This document shows positions 1 through 5,266 of a stretch of 8,514 nucleotides of DNA, in pieces. Every line of letters begins with the position of its first letter. Position 1 is the first letter of the stretch. The position numbers were made by a program, and so were the translations under genes. The DNA is from RGIG3009 sp045601465 (GTDB taxonomy: Bacteria; Bacillota; Clostridia; Oscillospirales; Acutalibacteraceae). The notes beneath the pieces were generated by a model that saw nothing but the letters and a program-made list of their open reading frames with translations, was not told the DNA's origin and did not search any database. The stretch covers positions 1 through 8,514 of the forward strand of contig JAZRZU010000116.1 of assembly GCA_045601465.1 (NCBI GenBank), in the 5' to 3' direction.

Positions 1-60
1 TTCCTGTTAGATATCGTTTGTCTATCTCTTTTCCCTCATTTTTTGTATATCCATTGCATA

Positions 61-94
61 ATATACAGCATTATATACGTTATATACTGTATAT
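61..94. repeat. AT-rich nested inverted repeat
   Basis: ATATACAG at 61-68 is the exact reverse complement of CTGTATAT at 87-94. The centre (72-86) is itself a near-palindrome, TATATA-CGT-TATATA. The dyad of about 34 bp sits in an AT-rich tract, as operators for dimeric repressors often do. Low complexity makes chance occurrence more likely, and no regulator gene is visible in the window, so a role as an operator is only inference. Confidence 0.4.
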
Positions 95-191
95 GGTATT
101 GATACAGGTTGCACTACCATATATTGTATATTAAGACTTCGTTAAATGAGTATTTTCTGAATAGTTGTTGATTGAGTCCGTTTTTTGGGAC

Positions 192-203
192 ACCCCCGGG
201 GGT
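192..203. repeat. 12-bp GC-rich perfect palindrome
   Basis: ACCCCCGGGGGT is a perfect palindrome, immediately followed by further G-runs and by a GGGGG-AAGT-CCCCC hairpin at 228-241. It lies about 300 bp upstream of the first packaging gene. Its function is unknown; a packaging (cos/pac) site is one untested possibility given its position just before the terminase genes. Confidence 0.4.
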
Positions 204-236
204 ATTTGGGCGGCCTGGATTTTTGGCGGGGGAAGT

Positions 237-348
237 CCCCCTTATACCCCACAGCCAAAAAAGAGATACCATCTCTGTCCCCTCTCTGTCTCCCCCCCTT
301 ACATCCCCCAAACAAAAAAAGAGGTATCGATGTCTCCATCGGTATCTC
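237..348. repeat. imperfect tandem repeat, about 57-bp period
   Basis: Two units have the same order of elements: a C-run ending in CCTTA, a second C-run, an A-tract, then AGAGATACC or GAGGTATCG followed by a returning complementary arm. The first unit starts near 237 and the second near 294, and the CCTT landmarks end at 243 and 300, 57 bp apart. In each unit the arms form a hairpin that reads as an intrinsic terminator on the minus strand. The C/A-rich composition differs sharply from the coding region to the right. Confidence 0.45.
257..276 (-). terminator. minus-strand intrinsic terminator (first of two)
   Basis: The arms AGAGAT (262-267) and ATCTCT (271-276) pair around a 3-base loop. 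On the minus strand the stem is followed directly by six T residues (complement of the A-tract 257-262), the layout of a factor-independent terminator. The stem is short and AT-rich, so it is probably weak alone. Confidence 0.45.
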
Positions 349-350
349 TT
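314..350 (-). terminator. minus-strand intrinsic terminator (second, stronger)
   Basis: The arms at 321-332 and 337-348 form a 12-bp stem with two G-U pairs around the loop TCTC. On the minus strand the stem is followed by seven T residues (complement of 314-320). It would stop leftward transcription coming from the phage module. On the plus strand the stem is followed by TTCTCTGC, a poor U-tract, so it is mainly minus-directed. Confidence 0.65.
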
Positions 351-461
351 CTCTGCTGCCGTAAAAAAGATGTGACCCCGGACAATGCGCTGATCCGAGG
401 CCACGGTGGATGAGATGAAAAATATGGGGGTGAAGCGGAACTTCGATGATATTGTAATAGG

Positions 462-490
462 TTTACAGTTATGAGTCAAGATGGTAGTAT
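462..490 (+). promoter_or_regulatory. candidate promoter of the packaging operon
   Basis: TTTACA (462-467) and TAGTAT (485-490) are separated by 17 bp, and a TG dinucleotide one base upstream of the -10 (482-483) makes it an extended -10. Transcription would start near 497, just before the first gene. A perfect TATAAT also lies at 502-507, abutting the start codon, but no -35 is positioned for it. The call is by consensus only. Confidence 0.4.
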
Positions 491-507
491 AGGTTGAGGG
501 TTATAAT

Positions 508-915
508 ATGCGATACACGAAGAGGAGCAGGAAAAGGAACGTACAGCGTATACTGAGGTGGTTCATGAAAGAGCGCAAGCTAAGTGAACTTGAAGTAATG
601 CTTGGGATGCCTGAGTTATACGACATCGTAGAGAGCGGAGACGAGTTAGACTTCGACGATGTAGTGCGGGCATTCGACTATTTGGATGTTGATGTCGTGT
701 GTGTACCGAGGGGTGAGAGCAAGGCCTACGATTGGTTTTGTCTGACGGAACTGCCCTATGACGATGGCGGCAAGAACCGTGGATGGACGCTGAAAGAGGA
801 GCGGCGGCATATAAAAGCGAGGAGAGGAAAGATTGGACAGAGCGGAATACCGAAAACTGATAGGGAAGGTCACGAACCGGGCAGAGTCGCAGGGGGACGC
901 AAAGGCGTTAGCTGA
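508..915 (+). CDS. HTH-like protein in the small-terminase position
   Basis: This 135-aa protein is the first gene of the rightward operon. Its ATG is preceded by GAGGG at 496-500, seven bases upstream. Residues 13-65 read like a small XRE-type helix-turn-helix: an amphipathic helix ending in KERKLS, a turn around LGMPE, a helix with VESGDEL, then DDVVRAFDYLDVDVV, matching the usual 'iE.G....d.l..ia..L.v' spacing. The N-terminus is very basic, and the C-terminal about 40 residues are basic and look disordered. Small terminases bind DNA through HTH domains and sit immediately upstream of the large subunit, so a TerS role is plausible from position, but I do not recognise the family. Its 3' end overlaps the large terminase by 83 bp, so the last 27 codons may be constrained mainly by the other frame. 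A small transcriptional regulator is the alternative. Confidence 0.7.
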   Translation: MRYTKRSRKRNVQRILRWFMKERKLSELEVMLGMPELYDIVESGDELDFDDVVRAFDYLDVDVVCVPRGESKAYDWFCLTELPYDDGGKNRGWTLKEERRHIKARRGKIGQSGIPKTDREGHEPGRVAGGRKGVS

Positions 916-2554
916 CGCATTCGAGTTGGTGAAAGCGTATGACGAAGAGACGAAGCAAAGTGTATTTGATGACGATGGCAGCGAGATCTTCTTAGCTGAC
1001 GGCTCGTTAGACGGCCTGGATGCCCATGAGATGTCGAGGCGCATACGGCGCATAGCGGAGCGGATGATCGCAGAGGGCAACGCCTACCTGAGTACGCTGA
1101 GTGAGATCGAGATAGAGTCGTTGTTTTTCGATGCGCCTTACGACTTCGATGCGTTCTGTCGGTACATCGAGAGTGAGCGAGAGGTTGAGAGGCAGTTCTA
1201 CCTACCGAGGCGCAAGCAGTTATATCCGATAGCGAGGAGTCTGCAAGACCTTGAGATGGGGCGTTTGAAGCTGTTAGGCGTTTCGCTCCCGCCGGGAACA
1301 GGTAAATCGACTCTGGCGATCTTCTACATCTGCTTCACAAGCGGACGGCATCCTGAGATGCAGAGCCTGATCGGTTCGCATAACATCGAGTTTGTGAGGG
1401 GCGTATACGATGAGATACTGCGTATCCTGAGTCCGAAAGGGGAGTATTTATGGCATCGTGTGTTTCCGGGCGTACCGTTATCAGGCACGAACGCCAAGGA
1501 CCTGCGTATCGACCTGGGCAAGAGGAAGCGGTTTCAGACGATAGAACTTGTCTCGATCAAAAGCGGTCTTGCGGGCAAGGTCAGGTGTACGAACGTGCTG
1601 TACTGCGATGACCTGGTCGAGGACGATGCCCAGGCATTGAACCGTGACAGGATGGATGCGCTGTACAGAAGCTATGTCGTAAACCTCAAGCAGAGGGAAC
1701 TTGGCAACGCCGTCAAGGAACTCCATATCAGCACCCGGTGGTCGGTGCATGATGTGTTAGGGCGTTTAGAGGCCACGTTCAGCGGACAGCCGGGGCACAA
1801 GTTCATCAACATCCCCATCGAGGACGAAGACACCTTGCGCCCCAACTTCGACTATCCATATGGTCTTGGGTACGATGCGGAGAAGATAGCGGAGTTAAAG
1901 AAGTCGTATGAGGACGCACCGCATATGCTCCGGGCGTTATACTACGGACAGCCTGTGGAGTTTGAGGGTCTGTTATACCCGGAAGAGGAGCTGCAGTACT
2001 ACTTTGAGCTGCCTGACACCGAGCCTGATGCGATCCTTGCGGTCTGCGATACGAAAACGACCGGGTCTGACTACTGCGCCATGCCGATCCTGTACCAGTA
2101 TGGCGACAAGTACTATGTCGAGGACGCTGTCTGCGAGAACTACGGCCCTGACAAAGTGGAGATCAGCGTAACGAATATGCTGCTGAAGCACAATGTCCAT
2201 GCGGCACAGTTTGAGAGCAACGTAGCGGGCGGTCGTATGGCGAGGGCGGTGCAGGAAGCGATAGACGAAGCGGGCGGTCGCACCCACATCACGACCAAGT
2301 GGACTCAGGCGAATAAGGAGACGAAGATCCAAAATGCCGCTCCGTGGGTCAAAAAGCGTTGCATCTTCAAGGACAAGAGCGTGATAAAGGGTGCTGAGTG
2401 GGCCGAGTACCGTCTGATGATGCGTATGCTGACGCAGTACACGCTTGCGGGGAAGAACAAGCACGATGATGTGCCTGATGTGTTCGCCCAACTGGCGAAT
2501 TACGCCGACAGACGAGCGGGAGCGAAGCTGAAGCTTGAGAAGCGGTGGTTTTAG
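833..2554 (+). CDS. terL: phage terminase large subunit
   Basis: This 573-aa ATPase-nuclease pumps DNA into the prohead and cuts it. The ATPase has a Walker A motif PPGTGKST at residues 153-160, a Walker B-like VLYCDD near 255-260, and a coupling motif HISTRW at 298-303. The C-terminal RNase H-like nuclease shows acidic residues in order: D406 in AVCDTKTTGSDY, E461 in QFESNVAGG, and the DDVPD cluster at 545-549. Length is normal for TerL. The start is a TTG at 833, chosen because AGGAGAGGA lies 5-13 bases upstream and the next in-frame ATG (codon 66) would remove N-terminal sequence. The gene overlaps the previous ORF by 83 bp, suggesting translational coupling. It is followed by a hairpin and a 306-bp regulatory-looking gap rather than directly by the portal. 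Confidence 0.95.
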   Translation: MDRAEYRKLIGKVTNRAESQGDAKALADAFELVKAYDEETKQSVFDDDGSEIFLADGSLDGLDAHEMSRRIRRIAERMIAEGNAYLSTLSEIEIESLFFDAPYDFDAFCRYIESEREVERQFYLPRRKQLYPIARSLQDLEMGRLKLLGVSLPPGTGKSTLAIFYICFTSGRHPEMQSLIGSHNIEFVRGVYDEILRILSPKGEYLWHRVFPGVPLSGTNAKDLRIDLGKRKRFQTIELVSIKSGLAGKVRCTNVLYCDDLVEDDAQALNRDRMDALYRSYVVNLKQRELGNAVKELHISTRWSVHDVLGRLEATFSGQPGHKFINIPIEDEDTLRPNFDYPYGLGYDAEKIAELKKSYEDAPHMLRALYYGQPVEFEGLLYPEEELQYYFELPDTEPDAILAVCDTKTTGSDYCAMPILYQYGDKYYVEDAVCENYGPDKVEISVTNMLLKHNVHAAQFESNVAGGRMARAVQEAIDEAGGRTHITTKWTQANKETKIQNAAPWVKKRCIFKDKSVIKGAEWAEYRLMMRMLTQYTLAGKNKHDDVPDVFAQLANYADRRAGAKLKLEKRWF

Positions 2555-2565
2555 GGCAAAAAGAT

Positions 2566-2596
2566 GCCCCTACAGGATGGGTGAACCTGTAGGGGC
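2566..2596 (+). other. perfect 11-bp stem-loop after terminase
   Basis: The arms GCCCCTACAGG (2566-2576) and CCTGTAGGGGC (2586-2596) pair perfectly around a 9-base loop, 11 bases past the terminase stop. No T-run follows, so it is not a classical terminator. It ends just before the strong SD of the next small ORF. It may protect or process the mRNA, or set terL expression apart from the head genes. Confidence 0.7.
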
Positions 2597-2616
2597 TGTT
2601 GAAGGAGGTACGCAAG

Positions 2617-2688
2617 ATGCTAAGAAAAACAGATCCTGGCTTTGCGACTCCAATATATCGCAGGACTGTGGAAAAATCAAGGGCCTGA
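2617..2688 (+). CDS. 23-aa small ORF with strong SD (possible leader peptide)
   Basis: The ATG at 2617 is preceded by GAAGGAGG (2601-2608), an almost perfect Shine-Dalgarno at an 8-base distance. The peptide begins MLRKTDPGFATPIYR and ends KSRA, is basic, and has no membrane segment or motif I recognise. It lies between the post-terminase hairpin and the DnaA-box cluster, and its stop falls just before the perfect DnaA box at 2695. The SD quality is the main support; conservation is unknown. It could be a leader peptide, a small phage protein or a chance ORF. Confidence 0.4.
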   Translation: MLRKTDPGFATPIYRRTVEKSRA

Positions 2689-2750
2689 GAGGGGTTATCC
2701 ACAAAATATCCACACGAAATCCACCGTTGTCTTGACAAAACTGTGGATAA
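2667..2750. promoter_or_regulatory. cluster of DnaA boxes
   Basis: There are two perfect DnaA boxes: TTATCCACA at 2695-2703 on the plus strand, and TGTGGATAA at 2742-2750 (TTATCCACA on the minus strand). Two one-mismatch boxes accompany them: ATATCCACA at 2706-2714 (plus) and TGTGGAAAA at 2667-2675 (minus, TTTTCCACA). Four sites in 84 bp is far above chance. DnaA is the host replication initiator and also a transcription factor. The last box fills the spacer of the TTGACA/TATAAT promoter, so DnaA bound there should block or alter that promoter. Other roles are DnaA titration or a phage replication origin; no AT-rich unwinding element or iterons are obvious. Confidence 0.75.
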
Positions 2751-2757
2751 GTATAAT
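2732..2757 (+). promoter_or_regulatory. promoter with DnaA box in its spacer
   Basis: Consensus TTGACA at 2732-2737 is followed by consensus TATAAT at 2752-2757, but the spacer is only 14 bp. TAATAT at 2754-2759 gives a 16-bp alternative with a weaker -10. A perfect inverted DnaA box occupies 2742-2750, almost the whole spacer. Transcription would begin near 2764. The short spacer suggests a weak or regulated promoter. Confidence 0.6.
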
Positions 2758-2763
2758 ATGTTA

Positions 2764-2847
2764 CATGGATGAGTGGTGAAAAAGAGGCATAGTCTACCCA
2801 TTTTTGGGCGGGTGCAAGCGGATAGTACCGTAAGCACCCGCTTTTTT
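2764..2847 (+). ncRNA. predicted short RNA or attenuated leader, about 84 nt
   Basis: The interval between the DnaA-overlapped promoter and the intrinsic terminator would yield an RNA of about 84 nt with no good ORF. It contains a small CCCA-TTTT-TGGG hairpin (2797-2808), whose 3' arm touches the terminator stem, so the two could compete. It resembles no riboswitch or sRNA family I know. It may be a free small RNA, or a leader that must be read through to express the portal operon. The start position is inferred from the promoter. Confidence 0.4.
2808..2847 (+). terminator. intrinsic terminator just before the portal gene
   Basis: The arms GCGGGTGC (2808-2815) and GCACCCGC (2834-2841) form an 8-bp GC-rich stem, with a small inner CGG/CCG pairing, followed by six T residues (2842-2847). 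It is a textbook factor-independent terminator placed 13 bases upstream of the portal ATG. Transcripts from the terminase side or from the 2732 promoter must escape it to express the head genes, pointing to antitermination or attenuation. Confidence 0.85.
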
Positions 2848-2860
2848 GCGTGAGGAAACA

Positions 2861-4411
2861 ATGCCAAACAACAACGACTCCATCATCACAACTGAAGAAG
2901 AGAGCAGGGGCTGTGTGATCCGCAACGACCTGTTTGGTCGGCTCGATATATACGCCACCTATGACGATATCACCGAGACGAACATCATCGATGAGGTCAA
3001 CTCTGCCCTTGTGTATCACATACAGAACCTCTTGCAAGAGGACTTCCTGTATTGGTATCGCCGCAATGTTGCGCCGATACTCTCCCGCCACAAGGATGTG
3101 CGGCCTGAGATCCTCAACATCGTGCAAGTCCCCCACGCAGACGAGATCGTATCGTTCAAGAACGGCTATTTCCTCACCAAACCCGCCACTTATGTGAGCA
3201 GGAGCGATGAAGTCCAGGAAAAGGTCGATAAGCTGAACGAATATGTGTACCGAAGCGGCAAGCACGATGCGGACAACGACATCACGGATTGGTTTCACAC
3301 GGTCGGCAAAGGCGTTCTGTTCGTAGAGCCTGACCGCTATGGCTCAGAGGACGAGCCGTTCCATGCCTATGCCCTCGATCCGAGGTCGGCATTCGTGGTG
3401 TACTCTTTGAAACCGGGCAACGAGCCTGTAATGGGCGTTAACTTCGTTGTCCAGGGCGACATCAGCCGCTTCGATGTGTTCACAAGGGACACCATCTACC
3501 ACCTTGTCGGCGGTTCTAAGGGTCGGATGATGACCACCCAGGTCACCCACGACTTCCTTGCCACGGCAGTAAGCATTGAGTCTGCCGAGCCCAATTACCT
3601 TGGCTACATCCCCATCGTTGAGTACCGCTACAACAGCATCAATACAAGTGCCTTTGAGTTGGTCGTGCCTATGCTCGATGCCATCAACAACGTGGTATCG
3701 AACCGCATTGACGGCGTTGAGCAGTTCATTCAGAGCCTGTTGGTGCTTGTTAACTGCCAGCTGCCTGACGGAGCGACCACGAATATGCTCCGTGACCGTG
3801 GCCTCATCGAACTGACGAGCGTAGGCGACAACAAGGGTGACATCAAGATCCTGTCGGAGCAGCTGGATCAGATGCAGACCCAGGTGCTTATCGACAGCCT
3901 CTACGAAGATGTCCTGCGTATCTGCGCCATGCCGTCCACGACCAAGGGTGGTCACAGCACTTCAGATACAGGTCAGGCCGTACTGTACCGGGATGGATGG
4001 GCGCAAGCAGACGCATCGGCCCGGAACACGGAAGACCTGTTCAAGCGGAGCAACCGTCAGTTCGACCGCATCGTCTTGAAGATCCTCAAAGACCGCAACC
4101 TGTTGGATATCAACCTGTCCGACTTTGAACTGCACTTCGTGAGGAACGAACAGGCGAACATCCAAAGCAAGGCCCAGGCATTCCAAACCCTGATGGCAGC
4201 GGGATTCCATCCTGTGCTTGCGGCGGGGAAGAGCGGCGTATCGAACGACCCTGTCGCCGATGTCGCAATGTCCGAGAAGTACTTGCAGATGATTTGGGGC
4301 GACCCGGACAAGGTCGATGAGGTCGAGACCCAGGGCAACGGACAGGGCGAGGCCGTCATCATCGAGGATGACCGTGATAACGGTTCTTCGCCGATGGGCG
4401 GTGATGTATGA
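2861..4411 (+). CDS. phage portal protein, SPP1 gp6-like
   Basis: This is a portal protein of 516 aa, the dodecameric ring at the capsid vertex through which terminase packages DNA and to which connectors attach. The sequence has the SPP1 gp6-family layout: an early KNGYFLTKPATYVS segment (about 100-113), the clip/stem part with DWFHTVGKGVLFVEPD (143-158), the conserved AYALDPRSAFVVYS (169-182), a helical region with DAINNVVSNRIDGVEQF, and a Gln/Asp-rich C-terminus. The ATG at 2861 is preferred over an in-frame TTG at 2846 because GAGG at 2852-2855 is well placed and the TTG lies inside the terminator T-run. It overlaps the next gene by four bases (ATGA). Length is typical of the family. Confidence 0.93.
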   Translation: MPNNNDSIITTEEESRGCVIRNDLFGRLDIYATYDDITETNIIDEVNSALVYHIQNLLQEDFLYWYRRNVAPILSRHKDVRPEILNIVQVPHADEIVSFKNGYFLTKPATYVSRSDEVQEKVDKLNEYVYRSGKHDADNDITDWFHTVGKGVLFVEPDRYGSEDEPFHAYALDPRSAFVVYSLKPGNEPVMGVNFVVQGDISRFDVFTRDTIYHLVGGSKGRMMTTQVTHDFLATAVSIESAEPNYLGYIPIVEYRYNSINTSAFELVVPMLDAINNVVSNRIDGVEQFIQSLLVLVNCQLPDGATTNMLRDRGLIELTSVGDNKGDIKILSEQLDQMQTQVLIDSLYEDVLRICAMPSTTKGGHSTSDTGQAVLYRDGWAQADASARNTEDLFKRSNRQFDRIVLKILKDRNLLDINLSDFELHFVRNEQANIQSKAQAFQTLMAAGFHPVLAAGKSGVSNDPVADVAMSEKYLQMIWGDPDKVDEVETQGNGQGEAVIIEDDRDNGSSPMGGDV

Positions 4412-5043
4412 CCGCCACACTCCCGGACTTCGATGAACTGAACAACATCCGCACTACCTTGACATCAATGCTTGCGGAAGAAGTGGACGATGGCACAGGG
4501 ATGGTTAGCCCCCGCCTCGACCGCAAGCGTTATGAGGACACCATCTTCGCCCTGATAACGATGGGCTATGTCTACGGCATCGAGGTGGCGGGGCTTGATT
4601 TGAATCAGGACATCCCCGCAAGCGGCGAGAGAATGTTTGAGGTTGCGAATACCCCCACCAAGGGCGAGACATTCCGTGACCGTATCAACACGCATATCGA
4701 TGAGTACGAATCAGACCCCTATGCCCCCAATGCCCAGGAAAAGCTTGTGAATCAGCTGTCGGTGGTAGCGGAAACGGAAACGCACCGCACCATCAACACC
4801 GGGAGCATGGACGGCGCAGAGGAGTATCAGCGGAGACATCCGAACGAAATGGTGATGAAGACCTGGGTGACAGCCGGGGACGAACGAGTCAGGGATACGC
4901 ATGACTACCTTGAGGGAGCAACAATTCCTCTCAACGCCAGGTTTTTTACTTACGATGGCGATTCAGCGATGTTTCCGGGGGACTTCATGCTTGCGGAGAA
5001 CAACTGTGGATGCAGGTGCATTTTGAGATACATGACCAAGTAA
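4408..5043 (+). CDS. minor head protein, SPP1 gp7 / Mu gpF-like
   Basis: A minor capsid (head morphogenesis) protein of 211 aa, translationally coupled to the portal through an ATGA overlap. The C-terminal half carries the family signature: KTWVTAGDERVRDTHDYLEG (151-170), the proline/phenylalanine block near 174-180, FPGD (189-192) and the cysteine motif NCGCRC (199-204). SPP1 gp7 binds the portal and a few copies enter the prohead, influencing DNA ejection; the same role is inferred here. It is shorter than SPP1 gp7 (about 300 aa), the missing part being N-terminal. The stop follows directly after the conserved end, then a 223-bp gap. Confidence 0.9.
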   Translation: MTATLPDFDELNNIRTTLTSMLAEEVDDGTGMVSPRLDRKRYEDTIFALITMGYVYGIEVAGLDLNQDIPASGERMFEVANTPTKGETFRDRINTHIDEYESDPYAPNAQEKLVNQLSVVAETETHRTINTGSMDGAEEYQRRHPNEMVMKTWVTAGDERVRDTHDYLEGATIPLNARFFTYDGDSAMFPGDFMLAENNCGCRCILRYMTK

Positions 5044-5048
5044 ATAAC

Positions 5049-5102
5049 GTGGGGAGATAGGGTAGCTCCCGAACGCAGAAACGCCTATCTGCTTCTCCCC
5101 AC
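5049..5102 (+). ncRNA. candidate structured RNA element (long bulged hairpin)
   Basis: GTGGGG (5049-5054) pairs with CCCCAC (5097-5102), and AGATAGG (5055-5061) pairs with CCTATCT (5084-5090), giving 13 bp with a 6-base bulge (5091-5096) and a 22-base loop. An alternative hairpin pairs GGGAG (5052-5056) with CTCCC (5066-5070), so two structures are mutually exclusive or form a pseudoknot. No T-run follows, so it is not a terminator. It begins five bases after the minor head gene. It matches no RNA family I know; it could be an mRNA-processing element or a remnant of an inserted element. Confidence 0.5.
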
Positions 5103-5104
5103 TT

Positions 5105-5212
5105 ATGAGTGATTGGAGTATTTCCGAGTGTTGCAGAGGCAACAGGAAAACCGCTTATGGATATATTTGGCGATACGCCGATGAATATATTTGTGGGAAA
5201 GAAACCACATAA
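5105..5212 (+). pseudogene. homing-endonuclease C-terminal fragment (DNA-binding motif)
   Basis: A 35-codon frame (ATG 5105, TAA 5210-5212) contains ISECCRGNRKTAYGYIWRY. This closely matches the short helix-turn-helix/NUMOD-type repeat that ends many HNH and GIY-YIG homing endonucleases, of the form IS.CC.GKRKTAGGY.WRY(A)DE. The nuclease domain and first half of the HTH are absent, the upstream frame is closed by a TAG at 5063-5065, and there is no SD before the ATG. I read it as the remnant of a free-standing or intron-linked homing endonuclease gene inserted between minor head and scaffold genes. A still-expressed mini DNA-binding protein is less likely. Confidence 0.6.
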
Positions 5213-5242
5213 AAAACTTGCAACATCGTGAAGAGAATCACG
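5155..5242 (+). other. stem-loops in the scaffold gene leader
   Basis: Three hairpins follow one another. ATATATT/AATATAT (5161-5167/5184-5190) is capped by GGCG/CGCC (5169-5172/5176-5179). TGTGG/CCACA lies at 5192-5196/5205-5209. CGTGA/TCACG (5227-5231/5238-5242) lies 12 bases before the SD of the scaffold gene. In addition TGTTGCA (5129-5135) can pair with TGCAACA (5219-5225), enclosing the first two. The first two hairpins overlap the endonuclease fragment, so part of the pairing may be incidental. Confidence 0.35.
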
Positions 5243-5266
5243 TTAATCACGCAGAAAGGATCTGAA

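Larger units (their letters stand above)
1..507. other. non-coding flank upstream of the packaging operon
   Basis: I see no convincing gene in this 0.5-kb stretch. The first 150 bases are very AT-rich, and bases 180-350 abruptly become runs of C and G with A-tracts and hairpins. Open frames exist on both strands over 114-479, but their predicted peptides are low-complexity (rich in Pro, Lys, Arg), overlap each other on opposite strands, lack good ribosome binding sites and run through the hairpins, so I regard them as spurious. The identifiable contents (an inverted repeat, a palindrome, a tandem repeat with two minus-strand terminators, and a promoter) are listed separately. A weak TTGATA/TATTGT promoter-like pair (99-104 and 122-127, 17-bp spacer) is also present. 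The region may separate the packaging operon from whatever lies to the left. Confidence 0.6.

Noticed and set aside
114..479. Minus-strand 121-aa ORF, and plus-strand ORFs at 165-413 and 172-375
   Set aside because: They overlap on opposite strands, run through hairpins and tandem repeats, are low-complexity and lack ribosome binding sites.
502..507. TATAAT as the -10 of the operon promoter
   Set aside because: It abuts the start codon and has no -35 at a workable distance; the 462-490 pair is better placed.
2846..2860. TTG start extending the portal by five codons
   Set aside because: It lies in the terminator T-run, while ATG 2861 has its own GAGG at a suitable distance.
2570..3298. Minus-strand 242-aa ORF across the terL-portal gap
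   Set aside because: It is mostly antisense to the portal gene and crosses the terminator and DnaA boxes; no family resemblance.
5151..5212. Hammerhead ribozyme (CGATGA and GAAAC-like strings)
   Set aside because: The core CUGANGA is not present and the three stems cannot be arranged around the strings.
5044..5266. A second group I intron in the minor head-scaffold gap
   Set aside because: No P7/P3 core pairings or S-element-like sequence were found, and the flanking genes both look complete.
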